DNA of 64,000 bases, from NCBI RefSeq assembly GCF_030246905.1, contig NZ_CP126741.1:2604001-2668000 (forward strand). Reading direction: 5' to 3'. The stretch is from Microbacterium sp. zg-Y818. GTDB lineage: Bacteria; Actinomycetota; Actinomycetes; Actinomycetales; Microbacteriaceae. Of the stretch, positions 50,523 through 60,234 are shown in pieces (position 1 is the stretch's first letter; each line of letters begins with the position of its first letter). Under the pieces are notes generated by a model, which saw nothing but the letters and a program-made list of their open reading frames with translations, was not told where the DNA came from and made no database searches. The translations under genes and the position numbers were made by a program.

Positions 50523-52205
50523 GTGACTGCCCCGATCGATGCCACCTCCACACCCGCCTGGAACGAACTCACCGCCCTGAGCGAGGACTTCGCCCCCGAT
50601 CTGCGCGGGTGGTTCGCCGACGATCCGCGCCGAGCCGAGCGGCTGAGCCTGCCGCTGGCGGACCTGCACGTCGACTTGTCGAAGAACCTCGTCACCGACG
50701 AGATCCTCGCCGCCCTCGTGCGACTGGCCCAGCAGACCGGCGTCGCCGAGCGCTACGCCGCGATGCTGGCCGGCGAGCACATCAACACCACCGAGGACCG
50801 CGCCGTGCTGCACACGGCGCTGCGCCGTCCCGCCGGCGCCTCCCCCGCACTCATCGTCGACGGGCAGAACGTCGACCACGACGTGCACGAGGTGCTGGAT
50901 GCCGTGAGCGCCTTCGCCGACCGGGTGCGCTCGGGCGACTGGCTGGGAGTGACCGGCAAGAAGGTGAAGACGATCGTCAACATCGGCATCGGCGGCTCGG
51001 ATCTCGGCCCGGTCATGGTGTCCGAAGCCCTGGCACCCTACGCCGACGCCGGCATCCGCGCCCGGTTCGTGTCGAACATCGACCCCACCGACATCGCCCA
51101 GAAGACCGCCGATCTCGATCCCGAGACGACGCTGTTCATCGTGGCATCCAAGACGTTCACGACGCTCGAGACCCTCACCAACGCCCGCCTCGCGCGGGAG
51201 TGGCTGTGGCGGAGCCTGGAACAGGCGGGCGCGATCGACGGCTCGGATGCCGCCCGCAACGATGCCGTGGCCCACCACTTCGTTGCCGTCTCGACAGCGC
51301 TCGACAAGGTGGCTGCGTTCGGCATCGACCCCACGAACGCCTTCGGGTTCTGGGACTGGGTGGGCGGCCGGTACTCCGTCGACTCCGCGATCGGGCTGTC
51401 GCTGGCGATCGAGCTGGGACCCGACGTCTTCCGGGAGATGCTCGCGGGCTTCCACGACGTCGACGAACACGTGCGCACGACGCCGCTCGAGCGCAACGTG
51501 CCGGTGCTCATGGGGCTGCTGAACGTCTGGTATTCGAACTTCCTCGGCTCGCAGTCCCACGCGGTACTGCCCTACGCGCAGCAGCTGCACCGGTTCGCGG
51601 CGTACCTGCAGCAGCTCACGATGGAATCGAACGGCAAGTCGGTGCGCTGGGACGGAACGCCCGTCACCACCGACACCGGCGAGGTGTTCTGGGGCGAGCC
51701 CGGGACGAACGGGCAGCACGCGTTCTACCAGCTGATCCACCAGGGGACGCGCCTGATCCCGGCGGACTTCATCGCCTTCGTCAACCCCGCCTACCCGCTC
51801 ACCGACGACGGCCGTGACGTGCACGGGCTCTTCCTGGCGAACTTCCTGGCGCAGACGAAGGCGCTCGCGTTCGGCAAGACGGCCGCCGAGGTCGAGGCCG
51901 AGGGGACCACGGGGCCGCTCGTGGCGGCGCGCACCTTCCCCGGCAACCGGCCGACCACGTCGATCTTCGCGCCCGCGCTCACCCCGCGTGTGCTGGGTCA
52001 GCTCATCGCCCTGTACGAGCACATCACGTTCACCCAGGGCGTGATCTGGGGCATCAACTCGTTCGACCAGTGGGGTGTGGAGCTCGGCAAGCAGCTGGCC
52101 ACCCAGATCGCACCGGCTATCGAGGGAGACGCCGACGCGCTCGCGGCGCAGGATGCCTCGACCCGCGGCCTCCTGGAGTACTACCGGGCCCACCGCGAGT
52201 TCTGA
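50523..52205 (+). CDS. pgi: Glucose-6-phosphate isomerase
   Basis: A 560-residue enzyme interconverting glucose-6-phosphate and fructose-6-phosphate. Sugar-phosphate motifs [11 protein letters not shown] and [14 protein letters not shown], and [16 protein letters not shown], are the family signatures; the C-terminal [13 protein letters not shown] with the active-site Lys is intact. Length fits the long bacterial form. The GTG start has no clear ribosome site. Confidence 0.97.
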   Translation: MTAPIDATSTPAWNELTALSEDFAPDLRGWFADDPRRAERLSLPLADLHVDLSKNLVTDEILAALVRLAQQTGVAERYAAMLAGEHINTTEDRAVLHTALRRPAGASPALIVDGQNVDHDVHEVLDAVSAFADRVRSGDWLGVTGKKVKTIVNIGIGGSDLGPVMVSEALAPYADAGIRARFVSNIDPTDIAQKTADLDPETTLFIVASKTFTTLETLTNARLAREWLWRSLEQAGAIDGSDAARNDAVAHHFVAVSTALDKVAAFGIDPTNAFGFWDWVGGRYSVDSAIGLSLAIELGPDVFREMLAGFHDVDEHVRTTPLERNVPVLMGLLNVWYSNFLGSQSHAVLPYAQQLHRFAAYLQQLTMESNGKSVRWDGTPVTTDTGEVFWGEPGTNGQHAFYQLIHQGTRLIPADFIAFVNPAYPLTDDGRDVHGLFLANFLAQTKALAFGKTAAEVEAEGTTGPLVAARTFPGNRPTTSIFAPALTPRVLGQLIALYEHITFTQGVIWGINSFDQWGVELGKQLATQIAPAIEGDADALAAQDASTRGLLEYYRAHREF

Positions 52206-52246
52206 GGCCACCGGGTCCTCTGCGACGACCGAACGTCACCGCCGGA

Positions 52247-52268
52247 CCGCGGGCGGTGCACCCCGCGG
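52247..52268. terminator. Hairpin between convergent pgi and S9 peptidase genes
   Basis: CCGCGGG (52247-52253) and CCCGCGG (52262-52268) form a 7-bp stem with an 8-base loop, just before the peptidase stop codon; it could serve both directions. Confidence 0.45.
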
Positions 52269-52269
52269 G

Positions 52270-54384
52270 TCAGCCGAGCCCGGCGGGCCGGGTCGGCTCC
52301 TCCCCGAGCAGGTGCTCGCCGAGGAACGCGAACACCGTCTCGTACCAGACCACCGCGTGCTGGGGCTTGAGCACCCAGTGGTTCTCGTCGGGGAAGTACA
52401 GGAACCGGTGCACCGTGGAACCGTCCGGACCGCCGTGGTGCTCCATGAGCTCGGCCCACAGCCGCAGGCTCTCCCCGATCGGCACGCGGTAGTCGCGGTC
52501 GCCGTGGATGACCAGCAGCGGCGTGCGGATGTCGGCGACGGCGCGGTGCGGCGAGTTCTCGAGCATCGCCTCCGGGGTGAAGATGCTCTGCCAGTAGCCG
52601 GCGTGGTCGGTCGTGCCGGCGAACTGGTCCAGCGCCCACAGGCTCGCGTGCGTCACGATCGCCCGGAACCGGTCGGTGTGCCCCGCGACCCAGTTGGCCA
52701 TGTACCCGCCGAACGACCCGCCCATGGCGGCCGTGCGGGTCTCGTCGATGTCGGGTCGCGCCTCGGCGGCATCCGTGATCGCCATCAGGTCGGTGAAGGG
52801 CGCCGCACCCCAGCTGTTCCAGCCGCGGGCGATGAAGTCCAGCCCGTAGCCGGTCGACAGCGCCGGGTCGGGCAGCAGTACGGCGTAACCCCGGGCGACG
52901 GCGAGGTTCGGGTTCCAGCGCCAGCTCCACGCGTTCCAGCTGTTCAGCGGTCCGCCGTGGATCCACAGCAGCAGTGGCGCCGGCTTCTCGGCTGACGCAC
53001 CCTCGGGCAGCAGCAGCCAGCCGCGCACGCGCGCGCCGTCGGCCGCGATCGTGTCGACCTCGGTGATCGTGCCGGGCACCTCGGGCACCGCCGCAGGGGT
53101 GGCGAGCTCGGTGACGGCGCCGTCGCGCGCGATGCGCACCGGGTGAGGCGCGGTGACCCACGACGAGCGCAGGCCGACGAGGTCACCGGTGCCGCGGTCG
53201 ACGTGCACGTGGGTGTACGTGAAGTCGTCGTGGGTGAGCTGCTGCACGTCGCCGTCGTCCAGGCCGATGCGGAAGATCGGCCCGCGCCCGTCGGAGTCGG
53301 CGGTGACGATCAGCGCCCGGTCGTCGTGATCGAACTGGATGCCGCTGGGCCACCGGTCCCACTCGGCGGCGATGCGGCGCGGCGAGGAGCCGTCGACACC
53401 GCTGAGCCACAGCTCCTGCTCGGTGGGGCCGGCGGGCGTCGACTTCACCGCGCGCACGTAGGCGAGCGTGCGTCCGTCGTGGCTGATCGCGGGCCCGCTG
53501 ATGTCCACGCCGGGCTCGTCGCGCAGCACCGTGTGCTCGCCGGTGGCGACGTCGATCGACACCAGGCGGTAGCGGCCGTCGAGGCCCGTGGGCACGAGCA
53601 GCGCGGCGACGAGCGTCGTGCCGTCGGGCGTGAGCGCTGCGCCGGCGTTCTCACCGGTGCGGCCCGGGCGCGGGGTGAGGTCGCGCGGGCGCGGCAGGGT
53701 CGCCGGGTAGGGCTCAGGCCGGTCGGCATCCGCGGCGGAAGCGCCGGCGCCGGCGGCATCCGCGCCCGCCGACTCTTCGTCGATCACGGCGGCCACGGTG
53801 TCGACGAGGCCGTCGAGGTCGAGCGAGAGCAGGTGCGGCTCGGCTGGACCGAGGTCGTGGTCCCAGTGCCGCACCGGGTAGGTGTCGTGCAGGATCGCCG
53901 ACACCTTGCGCTTCGTGCGCTCGGCGCGCAGTCTCGCGTCATCTTCGAGCGTGTCGGCCGAGGGCATCAGATCTGCGGCGAGCACCAGCCGCTCGGCGGC
54001 TTCGGCCACCGCGGCGATGCCGGAGACGCCGCCTGACAGCCGGGTCACCGGGCGGGCCTCCCCGCCCTCTGCGGGAAGCAGCCACAGCTGACCCGCCTCC
54101 TCCGGGTCGGCGGCCTCGGTGTCAGGTCGCGCGGAGACGAACAGCAGGTCGCCACTGGGCAGGAACGCCGCGCCCGCCTCGCCCTTGGCCGAACGCGTGA
54201 GTCGACGCGGGGCACCCTCGCCGCGCGTCGGAACCTGCCAGAGCGAGCGCTCGTAGCCCGTGGCATCCTTCGTCGGCGTCGCGACGGTCAGCACGGCACG
54301 CCCGCCGTCGGGCGAGAGCGTCAGACCCTCGGTGCGGGCGAGGGCGATGTAGTCGTCAAGGGAGAGGAACGGCGTCGTCGGCAT
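52270..54384 (-). CDS. S9-family prolyl oligopeptidase-like serine peptidase
   Basis: A 704-residue cytosolic peptidase. The N-terminal 430 residues form a beta-propeller (repeated strands such as DLLFVSARPD and TLAYVRAVKS); the C-terminal hydrolase has oxyanion region LLWIHGGP, nucleophile GGSFGGYMANW, the acid region VIHGDRDYRVP, and a final His in FPDENHWV. It resembles acylaminoacyl peptidases. ATG 54384 is used because TAGCGT lies seven bases upstream and GGAGGG is adjacent. Confidence 0.92.
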   Translation of the reverse strand: MPTTPFLSLDDYIALARTEGLTLSPDGGRAVLTVATPTKDATGYERSLWQVPTRGEGAPRRLTRSAKGEAGAAFLPSGDLLFVSARPDTEAADPEEAGQLWLLPAEGGEARPVTRLSGGVSGIAAVAEAAERLVLAADLMPSADTLEDDARLRAERTKRKVSAILHDTYPVRHWDHDLGPAEPHLLSLDLDGLVDTVAAVIDEESAGADAAGAGASAADADRPEPYPATLPRPRDLTPRPGRTGENAGAALTPDGTTLVAALLVPTGLDGRYRLVSIDVATGEHTVLRDEPGVDISGPAISHDGRTLAYVRAVKSTPAGPTEQELWLSGVDGSSPRRIAAEWDRWPSGIQFDHDDRALIVTADSDGRGPIFRIGLDDGDVQQLTHDDFTYTHVHVDRGTGDLVGLRSSWVTAPHPVRIARDGAVTELATPAAVPEVPGTITEVDTIAADGARVRGWLLLPEGASAEKPAPLLLWIHGGPLNSWNAWSWRWNPNLAVARGYAVLLPDPALSTGYGLDFIARGWNSWGAAPFTDLMAITDAAEARPDIDETRTAAMGGSFGGYMANWVAGHTDRFRAIVTHASLWALDQFAGTTDHAGYWQSIFTPEAMLENSPHRAVADIRTPLLVIHGDRDYRVPIGESLRLWAELMEHHGGPDGSTVHRFLYFPDENHWVLKPQHAVVWYETVFAFLGEHLLGEEPTRPAGLG

Positions 54385-54391
54385 GCCCTCC

Positions 54392-54397
54392 ACGCTA
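54392..54397 (-). promoter_or_regulatory. -10 (TAGCGT) of the S9 peptidase gene
   Basis: Minus-strand TAGCGT, seven bases (GGAGGGC), ATG at 54384. Confidence 0.5.
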
Positions 54398-54422
54398 TCG
54401 TCGCCCGGCCGAACACCGGCCG

Positions 54423-54479
54423 CGACCACCCTTCGTAGATTCCCCACATGTGGTCTGACCACAGTGGGTGGGGTGGTCG
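54423..54479. promoter_or_regulatory. Cluster of GTGGTC/GACCAC motifs, likely operator
   Basis: Four hexamers alternate in orientation; the middle two form the near-perfect palindrome TGTGGTCTGACCACA (54449-54463), and the outer pair CGACCACCC (54423-54431) and GGGTGGTCG (54471-54479) are inverted repeats. The cluster sits between the divergent S9 peptidase and DsbA-like genes. The binding protein is unknown. Confidence 0.5.
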
Positions 54480-54533
54480 TAGACGATCCACGACCGATGT
54501 GCACGAGCCCCGACGACGAGGTACCAAAGAAGG

Positions 54534-55232
54534 ATGAACCGTGAGCGACTCCTTCCCGTCACCGTGGTCGCGGCCGCGCTGGTCGCACTCACGGGATGCA
54601 CTGCAGCAGACCCCGACACCACCGTCGACGCGAGCACCGCACCGATCCCGGCAGCATCGTCGCTGACAGACCCCGCCGAGGGCATCGTCGTCGGCGACGG
54701 CCCGGTCACGGTGGAGCTGTGGACCGACCTCTCCTGCCCGTACTGCGCCGTGCTCGAAGAGACCACGGGTGACGACCTCGAGGCCTGGGTGGCCGACGGC
54801 ACGATCACGCTGTCGCTGCACCCGATGAACTACGTCAGCGAGAAGCGCGGAGACACCACCGACTACTCCACCCGCGGGGCGAACATCCTCGCGCTCGCCG
54901 CAGAGGCGGGCGAGAGCGATGCCGTGCTGCCGCTGTACGCGCTGCTGCAGGAGAACCAGGTGGATGCCGACGGCGCCCCGAGCGACGCCGACCTGCTGGC
55001 CTACGCCACCGAAGCGGGGATTGCGGCGGACCTCACCGGCGGCGTCGAGGGCCTGACCATGGCCGACTGGGTGCAGGCGAGCAACGACCACTGGATCGGC
55101 GAGGTCGTCGGCTCCGACACCCCCGTCGACCACGTCCCGCTCCTCGTCGTCGACGGGAAGACGTTCGAGATCCGTGGCGACGGATCGGATGCCGCGCGCC
55201 TGCGCGACGCGGTGGAAGCCGCCGCGGGCTGA
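54534..55232 (+). CDS. DsbA/thioredoxin-fold lipoprotein
   Basis: A 232-residue exported oxidoreductase. Signal peptide with lipobox LTGC (Cys22), a Thr/Ala-rich linker, then a DsbA-like thioredoxin domain with CPYC at 68-71 and cis-Pro in DHVPLLVVDG. It probably makes or isomerises disulfides outside the membrane. AGAAGG abuts the ATG, and GAGG is further upstream, so the ribosome site is atypical; the frame is fixed by the lipobox. Confidence 0.85.
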   Translation: MNRERLLPVTVVAAALVALTGCTAADPDTTVDASTAPIPAASSLTDPAEGIVVGDGPVTVELWTDLSCPYCAVLEETTGDDLEAWVADGTITLSLHPMNYVSEKRGDTTDYSTRGANILALAAEAGESDAVLPLYALLQENQVDADGAPSDADLLAYATEAGIAADLTGGVEGLTMADWVQASNDHWIGEVVGSDTPVDHVPLLVVDGKTFEIRGDGSDAARLRDAVEAAAG

Positions 55233-55259
55233 CCACCACACCTGTCGCGGCGGGGCGAC

Positions 55260-55841
55260 TCAGATCGTGTCGTCTGCCGCGATGATGTCGAGTTCCCAGA
55301 CGCGCGCATCGGCGGCGGTCGTGTCGTGCGCCTCGCGCGCCTGCTCGATCGCCGTGCTGATCCGCTCCAGCAGGTCGACGAACTCCTGCTCGCTCAGGCG
55401 GAGCATGGTGCGCGCGAACGTACCATGCACCCCGGCGCTGCGGCCGGCGGTGTACTCCGGCGCCCAGCCGACCACGCGGCGCAGCATGTCGGTGTGCTCC
55501 TGGGCCAGCGCGGCGAGCAGGGTGCCGCCGAGCGCTTCGTCCTCGACGGGATGATCGGGGCTGCCGAGGTCGAAACTGCCCTTCACGGCCGTCCAGACAC
55601 GATCGCGACGGTCGCGCGCCTGCTCGGGCGCCTCTACGACGAGCCCCGCATCGGCGAGCGACCGCAGGTGGAAGCTGACGCTGTTCGCCGGCTCGTCCAA
55701 GTCGGCGGCGATATCGGCGGCCCGCGCGTAGTCGCGCGCCGCGAGAACCTTCATGATGCGCCGCCGCAGCGGATGCGACATCGCCTTGAGCATCGCGGAG
55801 GTCATCACCGCGCCGCGCGCTGTCCCGCCGTCGTCGACCAT
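55260..55841 (-). CDS. ArsR-like winged-helix regulator
   Basis: A 193-residue protein. Residues 8-90 hold a wHTH of the HTH_20 type (MLKAMSHPLRRRIMKVLAAR, PANSVSFHLRSLADAGLVVEA). The long C-terminal helical region is acidic and may bind a ligand. It is divergent from the MFS exporter; the array of TTGCGCA sites between them points to repression of both genes. The ATG at 55841 is set by TACACT plus six bases. Confidence 0.87.
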   Translation of the reverse strand: MVDDGGTARGAVMTSAMLKAMSHPLRRRIMKVLAARDYARAADIAADLDEPANSVSFHLRSLADAGLVVEAPEQARDRRDRVWTAVKGSFDLGSPDHPVEDEALGGTLLAALAQEHTDMLRRVVGWAPEYTAGRSAGVHGTFARTMLRLSEQEFVDLLERISTAIEQAREAHDTTAADARVWELDIIAADDTI

Positions 55842-55847
55842 GGATCG

Positions 55848-55920
55848 AGTGTATCCAGGCCAGTTGGGCACGAGTTATTGCGCATGTAATGTTGCGCAAT
55901 GTTCGTTGCGCATCTATTCT
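55848..55920. promoter_or_regulatory. Divergent promoters with three TTGCGCA operator repeats
   Basis: Minus: TACACT (55853-55848), six bases, ATG 55841. Plus: -35 TTGCGC (55892-55897), 17 bases, -10 TATTCT (55915-55920), six bases, ATG 55927. TTGCGCA occurs at 55878, 55892 and 55906, exactly 14 bases apart; the middle copy is also the -35. Confidence 0.65.
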
Positions 55921-55926
55921 GGCCGC

Positions 55927-57249
55927 ATGACCACGACGTCCGCAGCCCGCCACAGCCTCTGGCGCAACCGCCGCTACCTGATCTGGCTCGCCAGCGACAC
56001 GAGCAAGGGGTTGGCCGACGCGCTGTTCGCCTTCGCGCTGCCGCTGCTCACCCTGATCGTCACCGACGACCCCGCCCAGGCCGGGATCGTCGGCGCGGTC
56101 GGCGGCACAGTGCTCGCGGTCACGACGCTGTACGGCGGGGTGCTCGCCGACCGGCATCCGCGCATCGCACTGATGATCCTCGGCGCCACGCTCGGCGTGG
56201 TGCTGTCGCTGGCGTTCACCGTGCTCGCGTTCGGCGGGTCGCTCACGTTCGCCACCCTGCTGGTGCTCACGCTTCTGCTCGGCGCCCGCGGGGGCCTCTT
56301 CGACGTGGCCGGCGAGAGCGCGATCAAGCAGATCGTCCCGGACACCGCCATGGGGCGCGCGCAGGCGGCGAATCAGGCTCGGGATGCCGCACTGCAACTG
56401 GCCGGCGGGCCGCTCGGCGGAGCACTGCTGGCCGTCGGCGGATGGCTGATCGGCGCCGTCATGATGCTCGCCCACCTGATCGCCGCGATCACGGCCTGGA
56501 TGCTGCGCCACACGCGGCCCGTCGCGCATCCCTCCCCCGCGGCGGCCACCGACGCCGTTGTGGAGGCCGCGCCCGCCACCACGGCACAGAAGAAGACGAG
56601 CGCCGTCGGCGAGATGCGCACCGCCTTCGCGTGGCTCTTCGCCCGCGAGGATCTGCGCGCGGTCCTCTTCATCTCCACGATCATCAACCTCGGATTCAAC
56701 GCGGGCCTCACGACCGTGCTGTATGCGATGCAGCAGGCTGGACACTCCCCTGCCGTCATCGGCTGGCTGTCCGCCGGGGCCGGCGTGGCGATGCTGGTGG
56801 GGGCGGTGGCCGCGCCCACCCTCGTTCCCCGCGTGCGGGCCGGCGTGCTCGCGATCGCCGGGCTCACCGTCGCGACCGCCGGCGTGGCGGTGCTGTCTCA
56901 GCTGGAATCGGTGTGGGCGATCGTCGGCGTCCTCGCCGCGTCTGTCCTGTTGCTGCCGGCGCTCAACGCCGCGCTGATGGGCTACTCCATGGTCGCGGTA
57001 CCGAGCGAGCTGCTGGGCCGGGTGAACAGCGCGAGCACGGTGCTGGCGATCGGCGCGATGCCACTGGCACCCCTGATCGCGGGATTCGGCCTCACCTGGG
57101 CCGGCCGCGAGGGCACGCTGCTCTTCTGCGCCGCACTGTGCGCGGTGGCGACGGCCATGGCGCTCGCGAGCCGCGGCCTGCGGGCGCTGCCCACCGAGTC
57201 GGGCTGGGCTGGACACGCCGCACTGTTCGAAACGCCTCGCGCGCGGTGA
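55927..57249 (+). CDS. MFS exporter, 12-TM, EntS/tetracycline-like
   Basis: A 440-residue permease with twelve TM segments; motif ADRHPRIALM between TM2 and TM3 and a charged loop (AQKKTSAVGEMRTAFAWLF) in the centre. It resembles the EntS/MefA-like exporter branch. Likely to export a toxic or signalling molecule sensed by the divergent ArsR-like regulator; the molecule is unknown. Confidence 0.88.
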   Translation: MTTTSAARHSLWRNRRYLIWLASDTSKGLADALFAFALPLLTLIVTDDPAQAGIVGAVGGTVLAVTTLYGGVLADRHPRIALMILGATLGVVLSLAFTVLAFGGSLTFATLLVLTLLLGARGGLFDVAGESAIKQIVPDTAMGRAQAANQARDAALQLAGGPLGGALLAVGGWLIGAVMMLAHLIAAITAWMLRHTRPVAHPSPAAATDAVVEAAPATTAQKKTSAVGEMRTAFAWLFAREDLRAVLFISTIINLGFNAGLTTVLYAMQQAGHSPAVIGWLSAGAGVAMLVGAVAAPTLVPRVRAGVLAIAGLTVATAGVAVLSQLESVWAIVGVLAASVLLLPALNAALMGYSMVAVPSELLGRVNSASTVLAIGAMPLAPLIAGFGLTWAGREGTLLFCAALCAVATAMALASRGLRALPTESGWAGHAALFETPRAR

Positions 57250-57284
57250 AGAGTGCGGGGCGGCCCGCCCGACCCGACAGGCGC

Positions 57285-59303
57285 CTAGGTCGTGGCGTTC
57301 GCCTTCGTCTCGATGACGAGCAGCGGCGCGCCCGCCGTCGTCGGACCGAGCGCCATGGGGTCGACCGTTTCGAACTGATCTGCGTTGAGAACGATCACCG
57401 GGGTGATGAGCGGGTAGCCGGCCTTCTCGATCACGGACCGGTCGAACGTCACCAGCGGTGTGCCGAGCTCGATGCGCTGGCCGTTCGAGACCTTCACGTC
57501 GAACCCCTCGCCCTTGAGGTTCACGGTGTCGATGCCGACGTGGATGAGCAATTCGATGCCGCCGTCGAGCACCAGCCCGAAGGCATGCCCGGTGGTCTGC
57601 GCGACGGCGACCACGCCCTCGCCGGGGGCATACACGGTGTCGCCGGTGGGTTCGATCGCGACACCGGGGCCCATGGTCCCGCCTGCGAAGACCGGATCGG
57701 GCACCTGCGACAGCGCCACCACCGTCCCATCCATCGGCGACATGATCTCCAGCGCCGCCGCCACCTCGGGCGCGTTCCCGGCGTCGATCACCACTGGACC
57801 GACCGGCGCAGTGCCGGCGGGAGCGGTCGCCGCCTGCGTCGCCTGCGTCCCGGCCGGCTCCTTCGGCTTGTAGCCGGAGAGCATCACGAGGGTCATCGAG
57901 GTGATGAACGCGGCCGCCACCGCGATGCCGTACAGCGCCAGCGGCTGGAAGGCGGGGATGGTCAGCAGCGAGGTGAAGACGAACGCCTCGGTGCGCACCC
58001 CCCCGCCGATGCCGATGATGAGTCCACCCACGAAGCAGCCCACGAGCATGCGCGGATAGATCCGCTTGAAGCGCAGATGGATGCCATACAGCGACGGTTC
58101 CGAGATGCCGCCGAGAAGGCCGGCGGCGAGGGCACCGGTCGCGGTCTGCTTCATCACCTGGTCGCGCTCGCGCCACGCCAGCACCAGCACGGCCGCCGTC
58201 GCCCCGAAGCAGGCGAAGTTCCAGGCGCCCATCGGGCCCTGGATGAAGTCGTATCCGAGCGTCTGGATGTTCAGCAGCATGATCGCGTTGACCGGCCAGT
58301 GAAGTCCCAGCGGCACCATGAACGGGTAGGCCAGCGGAATGACGATGGCGAAGATCAGCGGCGAGAAGTTGTTGATCGAGCTGAGCAGGTTCGCCAGCCC
58401 CGCACCGGCGTAGACGCCGATGGGTCCGATCAGGAAGGCCGTCAGCGGGATCATCACCAGCATCGCCAGGAACGGCACGAAGATGAGGTGCAGGTTGTCG
58501 GGGATGATCTTCTTCAGCCCCTTCCACAACGGCCCGAGAACGGCGGCCATCAGCAGCGGCGGGAACACCTGCGAGTTGTAGTCGAAGATGGTCAGCGGGA
58601 TGCCGAAGACCGGCACCGTGGTGATCTCCGAGCCGAGGAAGACGATCTGCTGCGCGGTGGCATCCTGCCCGAGCGCCAGGAATCCCGGCAGCATCACCAC
58701 CGCCATGATCGCGAAGCCGACCCAGGGGTCGGCGCCGATCTTCTGCGAGGCGTTGTAGGCCACCATGAGCGGCAGGAAGACGAACACGCACTGCCACATC
58801 AGGTTGATGAACGCCCACGAGGGCTCCAGCACGACGCCCGGCGCGTTCCACGACGGGATCACTCCGAGGGTGGCCATCAGCGCCATGAAGGTGATGAACA
58901 GCGAGGCGCCGAGCAAGGCGCCGAGGATCGGTCGGAACGAGTCCGACAGGAATTCGAACAGCGAGTCGAGCCAGGCGACCTTGCCGCGCGGACCCTTCGC
59001 GCGCTCCCGCGCCTTGATGGCGGCGGCGTCGTCGACGTCGCCTTCCGCGTCGCCCTTCATGGTGGGCAGCGCCATGATGTCGTTGTAGACCGTCTGCACG
59101 CCGCCGCCGATGACGACCTGGAAGCGGTCGCCCGCCTGCGGCACGGCACCCATGACGCCGGGAACCGCCTCGACCGCCGACTTGTCGACGAGGTCACCGT
59201 CGCGCAGTTGGAACCGTAGGCGCGTCGCGCAGTGGGTGAGGCTCTCGATGTTCCCGGGACCGCCGACCAACTCGACGATCTCGGCTGCGGGGCTGTCGGA
59301 CAT
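57285..59303 (-). CDS. PTS beta-glucoside/sucrose-family permease EIIBCA
   Basis: A 672-residue sugar phosphotransferase permease in the order IIB-IIC-IIA. IIB: SLTHCATRLRF with phospho-Cys25. IIC: about ten TM helices from residue 110 to 470 (PILGALLGASLFITFM, GGISEPSLYGIHL). IIA: ELLIHVGIDTVNLKG with phospho-His588. The sugar is probably a glucoside, sucrose or trehalose. GGGAG precedes ATG 59303. No antiterminator (RAT) site or LacI-type operator was recognised upstream. Confidence 0.94.
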   Translation of the reverse strand: MSDSPAAEIVELVGGPGNIESLTHCATRLRFQLRDGDLVDKSAVEAVPGVMGAVPQAGDRFQVVIGGGVQTVYNDIMALPTMKGDAEGDVDDAAAIKARERAKGPRGKVAWLDSLFEFLSDSFRPILGALLGASLFITFMALMATLGVIPSWNAPGVVLEPSWAFINLMWQCVFVFLPLMVAYNASQKIGADPWVGFAIMAVVMLPGFLALGQDATAQQIVFLGSEITTVPVFGIPLTIFDYNSQVFPPLLMAAVLGPLWKGLKKIIPDNLHLIFVPFLAMLVMIPLTAFLIGPIGVYAGAGLANLLSSINNFSPLIFAIVIPLAYPFMVPLGLHWPVNAIMLLNIQTLGYDFIQGPMGAWNFACFGATAAVLVLAWRERDQVMKQTATGALAAGLLGGISEPSLYGIHLRFKRIYPRMLVGCFVGGLIIGIGGGVRTEAFVFTSLLTIPAFQPLALYGIAVAAAFITSMTLVMLSGYKPKEPAGTQATQAATAPAGTAPVGPVVIDAGNAPEVAAALEIMSPMDGTVVALSQVPDPVFAGGTMGPGVAIEPTGDTVYAPGEGVVAVAQTTGHAFGLVLDGGIELLIHVGIDTVNLKGEGFDVKVSNGQRIELGTPLVTFDRSVIEKAGYPLITPVIVLNADQFETVDPMALGPTTAGAPLLVIETKANATT

Positions 59304-59493
59304 GGGAACCGCTCCCTTCTCGCCGGATGTTCGCGCTGATCCGGAACGATCTGCGCGGCACCCGGGGCCGTCGCGGGCGACTCTACGCCTGCCATTCGGA
59401 GCGGTCGAGGGGTTCCGAGGATCATCCCAGCGAAGGAGCCGCATACCTCGCAGGGCCGACGACGGGGCGCCCGCCGCCGCGAAGACTGGCATC

Positions 59494-60234
59494 GTGAACA
59501 ACACTTCCCACGACTTTGCCCTGGCCGCCACCGGTCTCATCAAGCGCTACGGCGATCTCACCGCGCTCGCCGGCGTCGACGTCACCATCGGACGCGGCCA
59601 GTCCGTCGCCGTGATGGGCGCCTCCGGTTCCGGCAAGACCACCCTGCTGCACTGCCTCGCCGCCATCCTCGCCCCCGACGCCGGTTCGGTGCGGCTCGCC
59701 ACCACCGACGGCGCGCCGGTCGAGCTGGTCGGGATGAGCGAGGACCAGCGCTCGGAGGTGCGTCGCACGCGCGTGGGGTTCGTCTTCCAGGAGCACCTGC
59801 TGCTGCCCGAGCTCACCGCACTCGAGAACGCCGCTCTGCCGCTGCTCGTCACCGGCGTGGGGCGCCGGGCGGCCGAGACGCACGCCGCCGGGTGGCTGGC
59901 ATCGTTGGGGCTCGCCGGCATGGAGGACCGCCGCATCGGCCAGCTCTCCGGTGGCCAGGCCCAGCGCGTCGCGATCGCGCGCGCCCAGGTGACCGGCGCG
60001 CCCATCGTCTTCGCTGACGAGCCCACCGGCGCACTGGACTCCGCCACCTCGACCGAGGTGATGAGCGCCCTTCTGCACGCCACCACCGGGCAGGGACGGA
60101 GCCTCGTGGTGGTCACACACGATGCCGATGTCGCAGCGCGCTGCGACCGCGTGCTGCACATGCGCGACGGCCGCGTCGTCGGCGAGACCGCCGGCGCCGC
60201 GGCTCGGCCCGCCTCGAACGGAGCAGCGCGATGA
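59494..60234 (+). CDS. LolD/MacB-type ABC transporter ATPase
   Basis: A 246-residue ATPase: Walker A GASGSGKT at 42-49, signature LSGGQAQRVAIARA, Walker B FADEPTGALDS, H-loop VTHDADVAAR. Part of a two-gene efflux or lipoprotein-release type exporter with the permease that overlaps it by four bases. GTG start, six bases after AAGACT, a weaker leaderless -10. Confidence 0.93.
   Translation: MNNTSHDFALAATGLIKRYGDLTALAGVDVTIGRGQSVAVMGASGSGKTTLLHCLAAILAPDAGSVRLATTDGAPVELVGMSEDQRSEVRRTRVGFVFQEHLLLPELTALENAALPLLVTGVGRRAAETHAAGWLASLGLAGMEDRRIGQLSGGQAQRVAIARAQVTGAPIVFADEPTGALDSATSTEVMSALLHATTGQGRSLVVVTHDADVAARCDRVLHMRDGRVVGETAGAAARPASNGAAR

Noticed and set aside
55033..58851. A 1272-codon minus-strand frame across the DsbA-like, ArsR, MFS and PTS genes
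   Set aside because: It crosses four well-supported genes on both strands and reads as an Arg/Ala/Gly-rich shadow.
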